Part shown: positions 1 to 14,287 of the stretch, in pieces
Layout: the number at the start of each line of letters is the position of its first letter
Position numbering within the stretch: the stretch's first letter is position 1
Source of the DNA: Deltaproteobacteria bacterium UBA5754
GTDB taxonomy: Bacteria; Desulfobacterota; Dissulfuribacteria; Dissulfuribacterales; UBA5754
Assembly (NCBI GenBank): GCA_002419025.1
Contig: DIFG01000076.1
Location: 1-28,146 of the forward strand
DNA length: 28,146 nucleotides
Direction of reading: 5' to 3'
Position numbers and translations under genes: made by a program
The notes under the pieces: generated by a model
The model's input: only the letters and a program-made list of their open reading frames with translations
Told to the model about the DNA's origin: nothing
The model's database searches: none

Positions 1-36
1 GTCGTCAGCAAGATATACGCCTAAGAGGAGCTATGT

Positions 37-186
37 ATGCGTGATATAATCACACTATCTTGCACTGAATGTAAGCGAAAAAATTATACTACTACAAAAA
101 ATAAAAGAACGACTCCTGAAAAGCTTCAGTTAAAGAAATATTGTCCATTTGACCGCAAACACACGCTTCACAAGGAGACCAAATAA
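37..186 (+). CDS. rpmG: 50S ribosomal protein L33
   Basis: A 49-residue ORF read directly from the sequence. It is the small L33 protein of the large ribosomal subunit. It starts ITLSCTECKRKNY and ends with the family-typical HTLHKETK tail. A clear ribosome site (AAGAGGAG, 23-30) lies 6 bases before the ATG; a nearer upstream ATG at 33 opens only a three-codon frame. C9, C12 and C36 are three of the four cysteines of a zinc-type L33, but the fourth position (residue 39) is Asp. It lies just upstream of tRNA-Trp and secE, the usual bacterial order, so tuf probably lies to the left of the window (inference). Confidence 0.93.
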   Translation: MRDIITLSCTECKRKNYTTTKNKRTTPEKLQLKKYCPFDRKHTLHKETK

Positions 187-203
187 GTTCTGAATGTTCA
201 TGC

Positions 204-279
204 AGGCCAGTAGCTCTAACGGTAGAGCGCCGGACTCCAAATCCGAGGGTTGGGGGTTCGAATCCCTCCTGGCCTGCCA
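204..279 (+). tRNA. trnW: tRNA-Trp (anticodon CCA)
   Basis: The cloverleaf folds by hand. The acceptor stem AGGCCAG (204-210) pairs fully with CTGGCCT (269-275). The D stem is GCTC/GAGC (213-216/225-228). The anticodon loop CTCCAAA (235-241) carries CCA at 237-239. The T loop TTCGAAT (257-263) sits on a 5-bp stem. The discriminator is G276 and the 3' CCA is encoded (277-279). The outermost anticodon-stem pair is a C-A mismatch (230/246). It sits between rpmG and secE, the usual place for tRNA-Trp in this cluster. Confidence 0.96.
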
Positions 280-348
280 ATTGTTTTCCTGTGGTTTCTA
301 TGGTATAAAATTCTTTTTTGCCCGAAGCTATTGTAGCATTATAAAAAT

Positions 349-612
349 ATGGAAGAAAAAAAGAGAACTGTAAAACGGTTATCGGGCGATACCCCGGCCC
401 AGGATGCCCACAAAGGCATTATGGGATATGTGGAAAATATCAAGGTTTTTTTAATAGAAACGAGGATGGAGTTCGGCAAGATCCATTGGCCTACCCGTAA
501 AGAAACCACTGCCCTGTCCGTTGTTGTTCTCATGCTTACGTTTTTTTTTACAGCATATTTAGGAATTGTGGACGGGTTGCTTTCGCGACTCGTTGGCATT
601 CTCCTTCGCTGA
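349..612 (+). CDS. secE: Preprotein translocase subunit SecE
   Basis: An 87-residue inner-membrane protein of the SecYEG translocon, which clamps SecY. The basic N-terminal half is followed by the SecE signature region (EFGKIHWPTRKET, about 41-53), with the conserved W-P-x-R-K-E core. One hydrophobic transmembrane segment follows (about 55-77). The length fits single-TM SecE proteins. It is followed by nusG after 26 bp, the near-universal secE-nusG pair. No good Shine-Dalgarno is visible before the ATG, but no better start exists because the conserved motif is well downstream. Confidence 0.95.
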   Translation: MEEKKRTVKRLSGDTPAQDAHKGIMGYVENIKVFLIETRMEFGKIHWPTRKETTALSVVVLMLTFFFTAYLGIVDGLLSRLVGILLR

Positions 613-638
613 CTTAATCTGAAAATATCTTAAAACCG

Positions 639-1172
639 ATGGCGCTCAAGTGGTACATAGTGCAGACTTATTCAGGTTTTGAAAATAGGGTCAAGCTATC
701 TCTTGAGGAGAGAGTGCGTCAGTATGGGATGGAAGATCGTATCGTCTCAGTAGTGGTTCCTACTGAAAGGGTAGTTGAGTTCATTGGTGGAGAAAAAAAG
801 ACTTCTTCACGAAAGGTTTACCCCGGTTACATCCTTGTGCGCATGGAGTTTGATAACGAGACATGGCATCTTGTACAGGAAACGCCAAAGGTGACCGGTT
901 TTATCGGAGGTCATGAGAATCCAGTTCCATTGACTGATGAAGAAGCAGAGCGCATCATCCAGCAGATGGAGGAACGTGCAACCAAGCCGGTCCCCAAATA
1001 TACCTTTGAAAAAGGCGATCAAGTGGTCGTAGTTGATGGGCCCTTTGCCAATTTTCATGGGATCGTTGATGAAGTTAAGGCAGACAAAGGAAAGGTAAAG
1101 GTCTTGATCTCGATTTTTGGCCGTTATACCTCTGTTGAGTTGGAATTCGCCCATGTTCAAAAGGCGAGCTGA
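639..1172 (+). CDS. nusG: Transcription termination/antitermination protein NusG
   Basis: A 177-residue elongation factor that binds the RNA polymerase clamp and links to Rho or ribosomal protein S10. The NGN domain begins KWYIVQTYSGFENRVK, and PGYILVRM follows at about residues 62-69. The C-terminal KOW domain contains GDQVVVVDGPFANFHG and ends in VELEFAHVQK. Length and domain order match ordinary NusG, with no insertion. The ribosome site before the ATG is poor, so translation may depend on secE just upstream. A hairpin with a T run follows about 110 bp downstream. Confidence 0.97.
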   Translation: MALKWYIVQTYSGFENRVKLSLEERVRQYGMEDRIVSVVVPTERVVEFIGGEKKTSSRKVYPGYILVRMEFDNETWHLVQETPKVTGFIGGHENPVPLTDEEAERIIQQMEERATKPVPKYTFEKGDQVVVVDGPFANFHGIVDEVKADKGKVKVLISIFGRYTSVELEFAHVQKAS

Positions 1173-1278
1173 AAGTTGATGGACCAGTAATAACACGAAA
1201 GTTCAAATTCGGCGTCATTTTTGCGTCCTGTCTGCCTACAGGTAGGTGATCTGAATCCAGTATCTGAATATGTCTTGG

Positions 1279-1315
1279 ATGCCGGATCAAGTGCTGCATG
1301 ACTCCGGCGTTTTTT
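1279..1315 (+). terminator. Candidate intrinsic terminator between nusG and rplK
   Basis: ATGCCGGA (1279-1286) pairs with TCCGGCGT (1303-1310) with one G-T pair. The 16-base loop is long, and a T run continues to 1315. The position suggests a terminator or attenuator separating secE-nusG transcripts from rplK. The remainder of the 227-bp spacer shows one small hairpin (CCTGT/ACAGG, about 1227-1242) and no convincing promoter or gene. Confidence 0.5.
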
Positions 1316-1399
1316 ACGTGTCTCTCAAGCAAAGTTGATAGACTGAATGATTACCTGTTGTATGGAGTATCCGCCGGCAAGGGAAAAAGGAGAATCAGC

Positions 1400-1825
1400 A
1401 TGGCTAAAAAGATAACGGCATATATAAAACTTCAGCTTCCAGCGGGTCAGGCGAATCCTTCACCCCCTGTCGGGCCTGCTCTCGGCCAGCACGGCGTAAA
1501 TATCATGGAGTTTGTCAAGGCTTTCAATGCACGGACTCAGGACCAGGTTGGCATGATCATCCCTGTTGTCATTACTGTTTACGCTGACCGTTCATTCAGT
1601 TTCGTTCTCAAGACTCCGCCTGCCGCTGTCTTATTGAAGAAGGCTGCAAAAATTGAAAAAGGCTCAGGGGTCCCGAATAGAGATAAGGTGGGGAAGGTGA
1701 CTCACGCACAGGTAGAGGAGATAGCAAGACTCAAGTTGCCTGATTTGACTGCCGGCAGCCTGGATGCCGCATACCGCACCATTGCGGGAACGGCTCGCAG
1801 CATGGGCATAGAGATTGTGGATTAG
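1400..1825 (+). CDS. rplK: 50S ribosomal protein L11
   Basis: A 141-residue L11 protein of the GTPase-associated centre, which binds 23S rRNA and is needed for RelA activation. The start MAKKITAYIKLQLPAG is family typical, and PVGPALGQHGVNIMEF (about 22-37) is the proline-rich N-domain signature. The rRNA-binding C domain ends GTARSMGIEIVD. The reading frame is open from 1298, but the ATG at 1400 is chosen because an AAGGAG site (1387-1392) precedes it and the length then matches the family. rplA follows after 12 bp. Confidence 0.97.
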   Translation: MAKKITAYIKLQLPAGQANPSPPVGPALGQHGVNIMEFVKAFNARTQDQVGMIIPVVITVYADRSFSFVLKTPPAAVLLKKAAKIEKGSGVPNRDKVGKVTHAQVEEIARLKLPDLTAGSLDAAYRTIAGTARSMGIEIVD

Positions 1826-1837
1826 TGGGAGGATGTC

Positions 1838-2542
1838 ATGTCGAGCCATGGGAAAAAATACCGGGCTTTAAAGGCCAGGATCGATACAACCTCAAAATAT
1901 TCCATCTCAGAAGCCGTTGATCACGTCCTTGCATGTCAGCGGTGTAAGTTTGTGGAGAGCGTGGACGCCGCCCTGGTTTTGGGTGTTGATCCGCGCAAGG
2001 CGGATCAGAATATCCGTGGATCCGTTGTTCTTCCTCATGGAACAGGGAAGACACCGCGCGTACTTGTTTTTGCAAAGGCCGAAAAACAAAAAGAGGCTTC
2101 AGAAGCAGGTGCGGATTACGTGGGCGCCGAGGATTTAATCGAGAAGATCCAGGGTGGATGGCTCGACTTCGATAAGGTTATTGCAACACCCGACATCATG
2201 GCTCTAGTCGGCCGTGTTGCGAAGATACTTGGGCCTCGTGGGCTCATGCCCAATGCGAAGACGGGTTCCGTCACCTTTGACGTATCGCAGGCCGTTCGGG
2301 ATCTCAAGGGTGGTAAGGTGGATTTTCGTGTCGACAAGGCCGGAGTTCTACACTCACCCATTGGGCGAGCGTCATTTGAAAAAGAAAAGATAGAGGAGAA
2401 TTTCGTCTCCCTTGTGGAAGCGCTTGTCCGCATGAAGCCTGCGAGTGCCAAGGGAACGTACATTAGGAGTGTCACGCTTTCCACTACCATGGGGCCAGGG
2501 ATAAAGATCGATCCTGCGGCGGTGAAGACACTCGGATCCTGA
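1838..2542 (+). CDS. rplA: 50S ribosomal protein L1
   Basis: A 234-residue L1-stalk protein that binds 23S rRNA and, in many bacteria, represses its own rplK-rplA mRNA. Signatures include VDPRKADQNIRGSVVLPHG (about 50-68), GPRGLMPNAKTGSVT (about 132-146) and the C-terminal STTMGPGIKID. Length is normal. GGGAGGA precedes the ATG at good spacing, and the gene is coupled to rplK by a 12-bp gap. No L1-binding hairpin was identified with confidence in the rplK leader. Confidence 0.97.
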   Translation: MSSHGKKYRALKARIDTTSKYSISEAVDHVLACQRCKFVESVDAALVLGVDPRKADQNIRGSVVLPHGTGKTPRVLVFAKAEKQKEASEAGADYVGAEDLIEKIQGGWLDFDKVIATPDIMALVGRVAKILGPRGLMPNAKTGSVTFDVSQAVRDLKGGKVDFRVDKAGVLHSPIGRASFEKEKIEENFVSLVEALVRMKPASAKGTYIRSVTLSTTMGPGIKIDPAAVKTLGS

Positions 2543-2695
2543 AGATTTCGATGCCAATTGGCGTCAAAGACAGTAGGTACACCAAGGTGTTTAATGGGGT
2601 CCGCGCAACTCGCTGTACCCTACCTACCGAGACTGGTGAGCCTCTGCCTTTCGCAGTGAATAATCAACTGCCTACGGCTGAAAGGGGGGATTAGG
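2543..2695 (+). promoter_or_regulatory. L10 (rplJ) leader, candidate autoregulatory RNA
   Basis: The 153-bp rplA-rplJ spacer looks like the ribosomal protein L10 leader, where L10 or L10-(L12)4 binds and represses translation. Visible elements are a palindrome around GCCAATTGGC (about 2552-2561), a long-range GTAGG (about 2571) to CCTAC pairing enclosing ACCAAGG, and the segment TACCGAGACTGGTGAG. Near the gene, GCCTTTC (2646-2652) can pair with GAAAGG (2680-2685), which overlaps the rplJ ribosome site. That offers a way to hide the site (inference). The assignment is by position and motif resemblance, not by covariance search. Confidence 0.6.
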
Positions 2696-3223
2696 TTGGC
2701 ATTAAGCAAGGAAAAAAAGGAAGCGAAGGTTGCTGAACTGAGAAAATGGTTTGAGATGGCACCGCTTGTCATCGTAGTTAACTATCAGAATCTCAAGGTT
2801 TCAGACGCCGACAATTTTCGGCGTGCTCTCAGGGAGCACGGTGCAGCACTGAGGGCGGGCAAGAATACCCTTTTTGCCATTGCAGCCCGTGGAACCCCAA
2901 GCGAGGTGCTTGCAAGGCATTTCGTGGGACAAAAGGCCCTTGTTTTTGGGCAGGGTGATCCAGTGGCGATTTCGAAGGTTGTTGTCAATTTCGCCAAGGA
3001 GCGTGCGGAATTCTTAAAGATCCATGGCGCGGTCCTAAACGGATCGCTTGTTGATGCAGAGGGTGTCACGGCCCTATCCCAGTTGCCGAGCCGCGATGTC
3101 CTTCTCGCCAAGCTCCTTTCCGTCCTGGTCGCGACGCCCAGGAATCTGGTTGGTGTCCTGAGCGGAATACCGCGTTCATTTTTGTACGCGCTCAAGTCAT
3201 TGGAACAGCAGAAGTCCTTGTAA
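2696..3223 (+). CDS. rplJ: 50S ribosomal protein L10
   Basis: A 175-residue L10, the base of the ribosomal stalk that anchors the L7/L12 dimers. The N-terminal rRNA-binding domain includes LVIVVNYQNLKVSDADNFRR and the conserved AGKNTLFAIAA region. The C-terminal helix (LVGVLSGIPRSFLYALKSLEQQK) carries L12-binding sites. The start is TTG at 2696, decided by a strong AAAGGGGGGA site (2681-2690) and by the family N-terminus. The first internal Met is at residue 20 and would delete conserved sequence. The spacer after it to rplL is unusually long. Confidence 0.95.
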   Translation: MALSKEKKEAKVAELRKWFEMAPLVIVVNYQNLKVSDADNFRRALREHGAALRAGKNTLFAIAARGTPSEVLARHFVGQKALVFGQGDPVAISKVVVNFAKERAEFLKIHGAVLNGSLVDAEGVTALSQLPSRDVLLAKLLSVLVATPRNLVGVLSGIPRSFLYALKSLEQQKSL

Positions 3224-3258
3224 TTTTTGCATGATAGAACTCAAAAAAATGAAAACCT

Positions 3259-3456
3259 ATGCCGTTCGAAAAAAACCAAAGATTTGCGGCCCGCACTTCT
3301 GATGCATGGGTGTTTTGAATTGTATCGAAATGACGCAAGGATGTTGCGCGCAAATCGGCATGACAGCCGATCTAATCTGCCGTAGGCTGTCCTAAGGAGC
3401 TGGCGTCCAAGGAAGGATGCCATGAACAAAGCATGGTTGGATTTATGCAGCGGCAT
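3259..3456 (+). repeat. GGA-hairpin intergenic element, copy 1
   Basis: This 198-bp stretch fills most of the rplJ-rplL spacer. It begins ATGCCGTT (3259-3266) and ends AGCGGCAT (3449-3456), near-perfect terminal inverted repeats shared with the element at 27611-28116. Hairpins on the + strand: CGCAA/TTGCG with loop GGATG (3334-3348); ATCGGC/GCCGAT with loop ATGACA (3354-3371); a GCC-GTA-GGC triloop near 3379-3387; TGGCGTCC/GGATGCCA with loop AAGGAA (3401-3422). The 3330-3422 part aligns clearly with 27996-28085. It would be transcribed in the rplJ-rplL mRNA. No direct target-site duplication was seen. Confidence 0.7.
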
Positions 3457-3506
3457 CAGTAATCAAAAAGAAAATAGACAAGATCTCGAGGAGGTTTTAC
3501 TTTGCC

Positions 3507-3896
3507 ATGGCAATTACACGGGAAGATGTGATTGATTTCATATCCAATATGACTGTTCTCGAGCTTTCTCAGCTCGTCAAGGAACTAGAGGACAAATTCG
3601 GGGTGACTGCTGCAGCGCCGGTTGCCATCGCTGCCGCTCCTGGCGCTGGAGCAGCTCCTGCTGCCGAGGCCCCGGCCGAGGAACAGACGGAATTCTCGGT
3701 CATCCTTACAGATGTCGGTAGTCAGAAGATCAACGTCATCAAGGAGGTGCGCGCTGTCACCGGATTGGGGCTCAAGGAAGCTAAGGATCTTGTTGAGGCA
3801 GCCCCTAAGCCCATCAAAGAATCCGTATCCAAGGAAGAGGCCCAAAAGATCAAGGAGCAGGTGGAGAAAGCCGGCGCAAAGGTGGAGATCAAATAA
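3507..3896 (+). CDS. rplL: 50S ribosomal protein L7/L12
   Basis: A 129-residue stalk protein that recruits translation GTPases. It has an N-terminal dimerisation domain (about 1-33), an Ala/Pro-rich hinge (about 36-58) and the C-terminal factor-binding domain with INVIKEVRAVTGLGLKEAKD and LVEAAPKPIKE. Length is normal. GAGGAGG before the ATG is a strong site, in line with the high dosage of this protein. The gene follows a repeat element and precedes a 389-bp structured spacer before rpoB. Confidence 0.97.
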   Translation: MAITREDVIDFISNMTVLELSQLVKELEDKFGVTAAAPVAIAAAPGAGAAPAAEAPAEEQTEFSVILTDVGSQKINVIKEVRAVTGLGLKEAKDLVEAAPKPIKESVSKEEAQKIKEQVEKAGAKVEIK

Positions 3897-3979
3897 TCTG
3901 CTTTTTTTGCTGATCACTCAAAACAAAACTCAACAACTTTGCAAATCCATAACCCGAAATGTTTGACTCGGGGCCGCAG

Positions 3980-4174
3980 CCCTGCGTCGAACGTTTCGGG
4001 ATATTTTCATTTATTGGCATCTGGGAACCTTGGAAAATGAGGATTTTCGTTCGAAGGCAGGGCGCGAGGAGGTCACAATTTTGCAGGACAGCAAAATTGG
4101 ACTGCCTGCGAAGCAGCCAGCCCGAAGGGGGACAGGCCATGGACTGCCTGTCATCCAAAAGCGGAGCATGCTCC
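3980..4174 (+). repeat. GGA-hairpin structured element, copy 2, in the rplL-rpoB spacer
   Basis: The 389-bp rplL-rpoB spacer has no credible gene but dense pairing. An outer stem joins CCCTGC-TCGAACG (3980-3993) to CGTTCGA-GCAGGG (4048-4062). Then follow CAATTTTGC/GCAAAATTG with loop AGGACA (4076-4099), CTGC-GAA-GCAG (4106-4116), CCC-GAA-GGG (4121-4129), GACAGGC/GCCTGTC with loop CATGGACT (4131-4152), and the palindrome GGAGCATGCTCC (4163-4174). Hairpin order and loops match the copy at 28015-28085 although the stems differ. It lacks the ATGCCGCT termini. An alternative or additional role is the attenuator/RNase III site that enteric bacteria have here. Confidence 0.6.
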
Positions 4175-4285
4175 CTGTATGTGCATTTTTGACCGACGAG
4201 CAACAAGCCATCGGGCGAAAGGACCATTTTTTAAGGTTTCCATCTGTTCATTTAACAAAGATACGTATACCGAGGCAGCCCACTT

Positions 4286-8371
<4,086 letters not shown>

Positions 8372-8433
8372 CATGCCGCTCCGAGTGTTTCGGTTGCCTT
8401 TATAGTGCCGAATCATCGCCAGTCACAGAAATC

Positions 8434-8453
8434 GCGGGGAGGAAGAACCCCGC
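8434..8453 (+). other. GGA-loop hairpin in the rpoB-rpoC spacer
   Basis: GCGGGG (8434-8439) and CCCCGC (8448-8453) form a perfect 6-bp stem with loop AGGAAGAA, 35 bp before the rpoC start. There is no T run, so it is not a standard terminator. The GGA loop recalls the repeat elements of the neighbouring spacers. ATGCCGCT, the terminal sequence of those elements, lies at 8373-8380 right after the rpoB stop. It could be a remnant or a processing or binding site (inference). Confidence 0.45.
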
Positions 8454-8488
8454 ATTGCCCAAATGCCTAAAGAGGTCACAGAGACATC

Positions 8489-12558
<4,070 letters not shown>

Positions 12559-12562
<4 letters not shown>

Positions 12563-13281
12563 ACGGATTCGAATATATGGGAGTCCGGATCCCACCAGAC
12601 GTCCAGGAGATTTTCGGGCGGCTCCAGACCCGCTATGAGCTTGAATTCGAGCACATCGTCATTCGGGATCGCAGTTTTCGGTTCATTACGCTCAAGAACA
12701 TCGAACCCCTCATCGCCGGAAAGGATCTCTTTGCCGAATCCCTCGAATTCCCATTTTGGGTAAAGATCTGGGAATCCTCTATCGTTCTCGCGGATTTTCT
12801 CGCCCGCATAGAACCAGTTTCCGAAAGACGCATCCTGGAGATAGGGGCCGGGCTCGGTGTCTGCGGTATCGTTGCGGCTGCCTTTGGGCATCGGGCAGTC
12901 ATCACCGACTACGAAGAAGAGATCCTGGATTTTGCTCGGGTCTCCGCTGCAGTCAACGGGTGCGGAGGCGTTCTTTGTCAGAAACTTGACTGGGTTCACC
13001 CAGCAGATATCGGAAAGTTCGAGATGATCGTCGGCTCCGAGGTCCTCTTCCATCCAAGTTTTTTCGAGCCTCTCCTCCATGTCTTCCGTACGTGCCTCGC
13101 TCCAGGAGGGACCATCTATCTGGCCCACGATGGAAGGCGAAAGAGTCTAGCCGGCTTCCTTCCTCTCTGCGAGCAGGAGTATGACATCGCCGTACAGAAA
13201 CGGAGACTCAGCTCCGAAGACGAGACCTACGACATCCTCCTGACCCGGCTCGTTCCGAATGAGGGCTCAGGGGCCTCCTGA
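12559..13281 (+). CDS. Class I SAM-dependent methyltransferase, METTL21/lysine-methyltransferase-like
   Basis: A 240-residue protein. PFWVKIWESSIVLADFL (about 65-81) followed by motif I, ILEIGAGLGVCG (about 92-103), and the acidic ITDYEEE loop (about 112-118) resemble the Methyltransf_16 group (protein-lysine and small-molecule methyltransferases). A later D-x-x-VGSEVLFHP segment fits the motif IV region. The ATG overlaps the rpoC stop by four bases, so the two are almost surely translationally coupled. The substrate cannot be read from sequence; a ribosomal or polymerase protein is an attractive guess only. The Rossmann fold is confident, the subfamily less so. Confidence 0.85.
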
Positions 13282-13903
13282 CGTGGACACGGAAAGCAAA
13301 TACGTGGCATCATGCCGCAAGGAATTATGGCAAGAGGTATTTCGAATCGAACTCGCGTACCTCGCAAGGCATCTGCAAGGGTGCCGGGATGTCCTGAGTG
13401 TGGGCTGCGGGCCGGCGATCATCGAGGGCGGACTTGCGGAGCGGGGGTTTCGGGTCACGGGGCTTGATATATCCCGCGAGGCCCTTAAGTACGCCCCTGA
13501 CACGGTGCATACCGTGGTTGCCCGAGCGGAGGACATGCCCTTTCCGGCAGATTCCTTCGATGCTGTCATCTCTGTCGTATCCCTCCAGTTTATGGATGAT
13601 TGGCGCCTGGCCCTGGAAAAGATGCGTTGGGTCTTGCGTCCCTGCGGCAGGATCATCCTCTTGCTGCTCAATCCGGATTCGGATTTTTTCCGGAGGAAAT
13701 CCCGTGATCCTGATTCCTATATCTCCAAGATTCGGCACGTGGATCTCACGGCCATCGAGGAGGTGGTTGCACAGGGCTTCTCTGTCGTTACAGAATATTT
13801 TCTCCGTATTGATGGCCAAACGGTCAGCGCGGAATCGGGTGGACGGGACGCGGTTTTGTATATCATACGAGGGACGAAGAGGGAGACGGCCCCTTCGCGG
13901 TGA
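13259..13903 (+). CDS. Class I SAM-dependent methyltransferase (Methyltransf_11 type)
   Basis: A 214-residue methyltransferase. Motif I is VLSVGCGPAIIEGGLA (about 45-60), then VTGLDIS with the ribose-binding Asp (about 66-72), ARAEDMPFPADSFDAVISV (about 88-106) and a VLRPCGRIILLLL segment. The substrate is unknown; this subgroup methylates small molecules, quinones or lipids. The ATG lies 23 bp inside the previous gene. An in-frame GTG at 13283 just after that gene's stop is an alternative start losing eight residues. Together with the preceding gene it forms an rpoC-linked pair. Its 3' end converges on the FmdB-type gene with 41 bp between them. Confidence 0.87.
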   Translation: MRAQGPPDVDTESKYVASCRKELWQEVFRIELAYLARHLQGCRDVLSVGCGPAIIEGGLAERGFRVTGLDISREALKYAPDTVHTVVARAEDMPFPADSFDAVISVVSLQFMDDWRLALEKMRWVLRPCGRIILLLLNPDSDFFRRKSRDPDSYISKIRHVDLTAIEEVVAQGFSVVTEYFLRIDGQTVSAESGGRDAVLYIIRGTKRETAPSR

Positions 13904-13944
13904 CCGGCCTGGAAAAGTCATGGTGCCGTCTTTTCGAGGGGCCC

Positions 13945-14205
13945 TTATTTCTTATGGCCTGGGAGTTCAAAGGTGCTGCAGCTCCCAGATCCGCAGGTTC
14001 GATGCCGGATGTTCGGCTCGGCGGTAGATGAGCCGCATGATGGCGGGGTGCCATCCCCGGTGGCGATGTTGACCGCGCTCATGAGTTTTTCTATCTCGGG
14101 ACTTTGGCAACGGGGGCATATCAGGTTCTTCATCTCCTCCTTGCTCATGAGGAGGATCTCGAAGGCATAGTCGCAACTTTGGCAGCGGAATTCGTGGATG
14201 GGCAT
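13945..14205 (-). CDS. FmdB-type zinc-ribbon protein
   Basis: An 86-residue small protein of the FmdB/CxxC-CxxC regulatory family. It starts MPIHEFRCQSCDYAFEIL, the family signature. Four cysteines in two CxxC pairs (CQSC and CPRC) form a zinc ribbon within the first 40 residues, followed by the I-E-K-L-M-S segment and a low-complexity Cys/Ser/Gly-rich tail. The ORF is open eight codons further up, but the ATG at 14205 follows AAAGGAGGA and gives the family N-terminus. It lies downstream of the porin-like gene past a terminator. Function in this family is poorly known; many members sit beside transport or amidase genes. Confidence 0.85.
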   Translation of the reverse strand: MPIHEFRCQSCDYAFEILLMSKEEMKNLICPRCQSPEIEKLMSAVNIATGDGTPPSCGSSTAEPNIRHRTCGSGSCSTFELPGHKK

Positions 14206-14228
14206 GGGGGATCCTCCTTTCAGGACCA

Positions 14229-14260
14229 AGAAAAAGGGGAGGTTGTCCCTCCCCCTTTTT
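14229..14260 (-). terminator. Rho-independent terminator after the porin-like gene
   Basis: On the minus strand a G/C-rich stem (GGGGGAGG with CCTCCCC, one bulge, short ACA-containing loop) is flanked by an A run before and TTTTT after it, 30 bp past the stop codon of the DUF3373-like gene. The A-run/T-run symmetry means it can act in both directions. It separates the porin transcript from the FmdB-type gene, whose start lies just beyond. Confidence 0.85.
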
Positions 14261-14287
14261 GGCTTGTATTCGTGTAGTTGTAATTAT

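Noticed and set aside
1334..1363. TTGATA-17-TTGTAT as an rplK promoter
   Set aside because: The -10 matches only three of six positions; too weak to list.
1298..1399. 34-residue N-terminal extension of L11
   Set aside because: The frame is open by chance; the ATG at 1400 has the ribosome site and matches the family start.
3241..3456. 71-residue minus-strand ORF starting at the element end
   Set aside because: It starts MPL only because the repeat end reads ATGCCGCT. It resembles the ORF at 27898-28116 because of repeat homology; no ribosome site or plausible protein composition.
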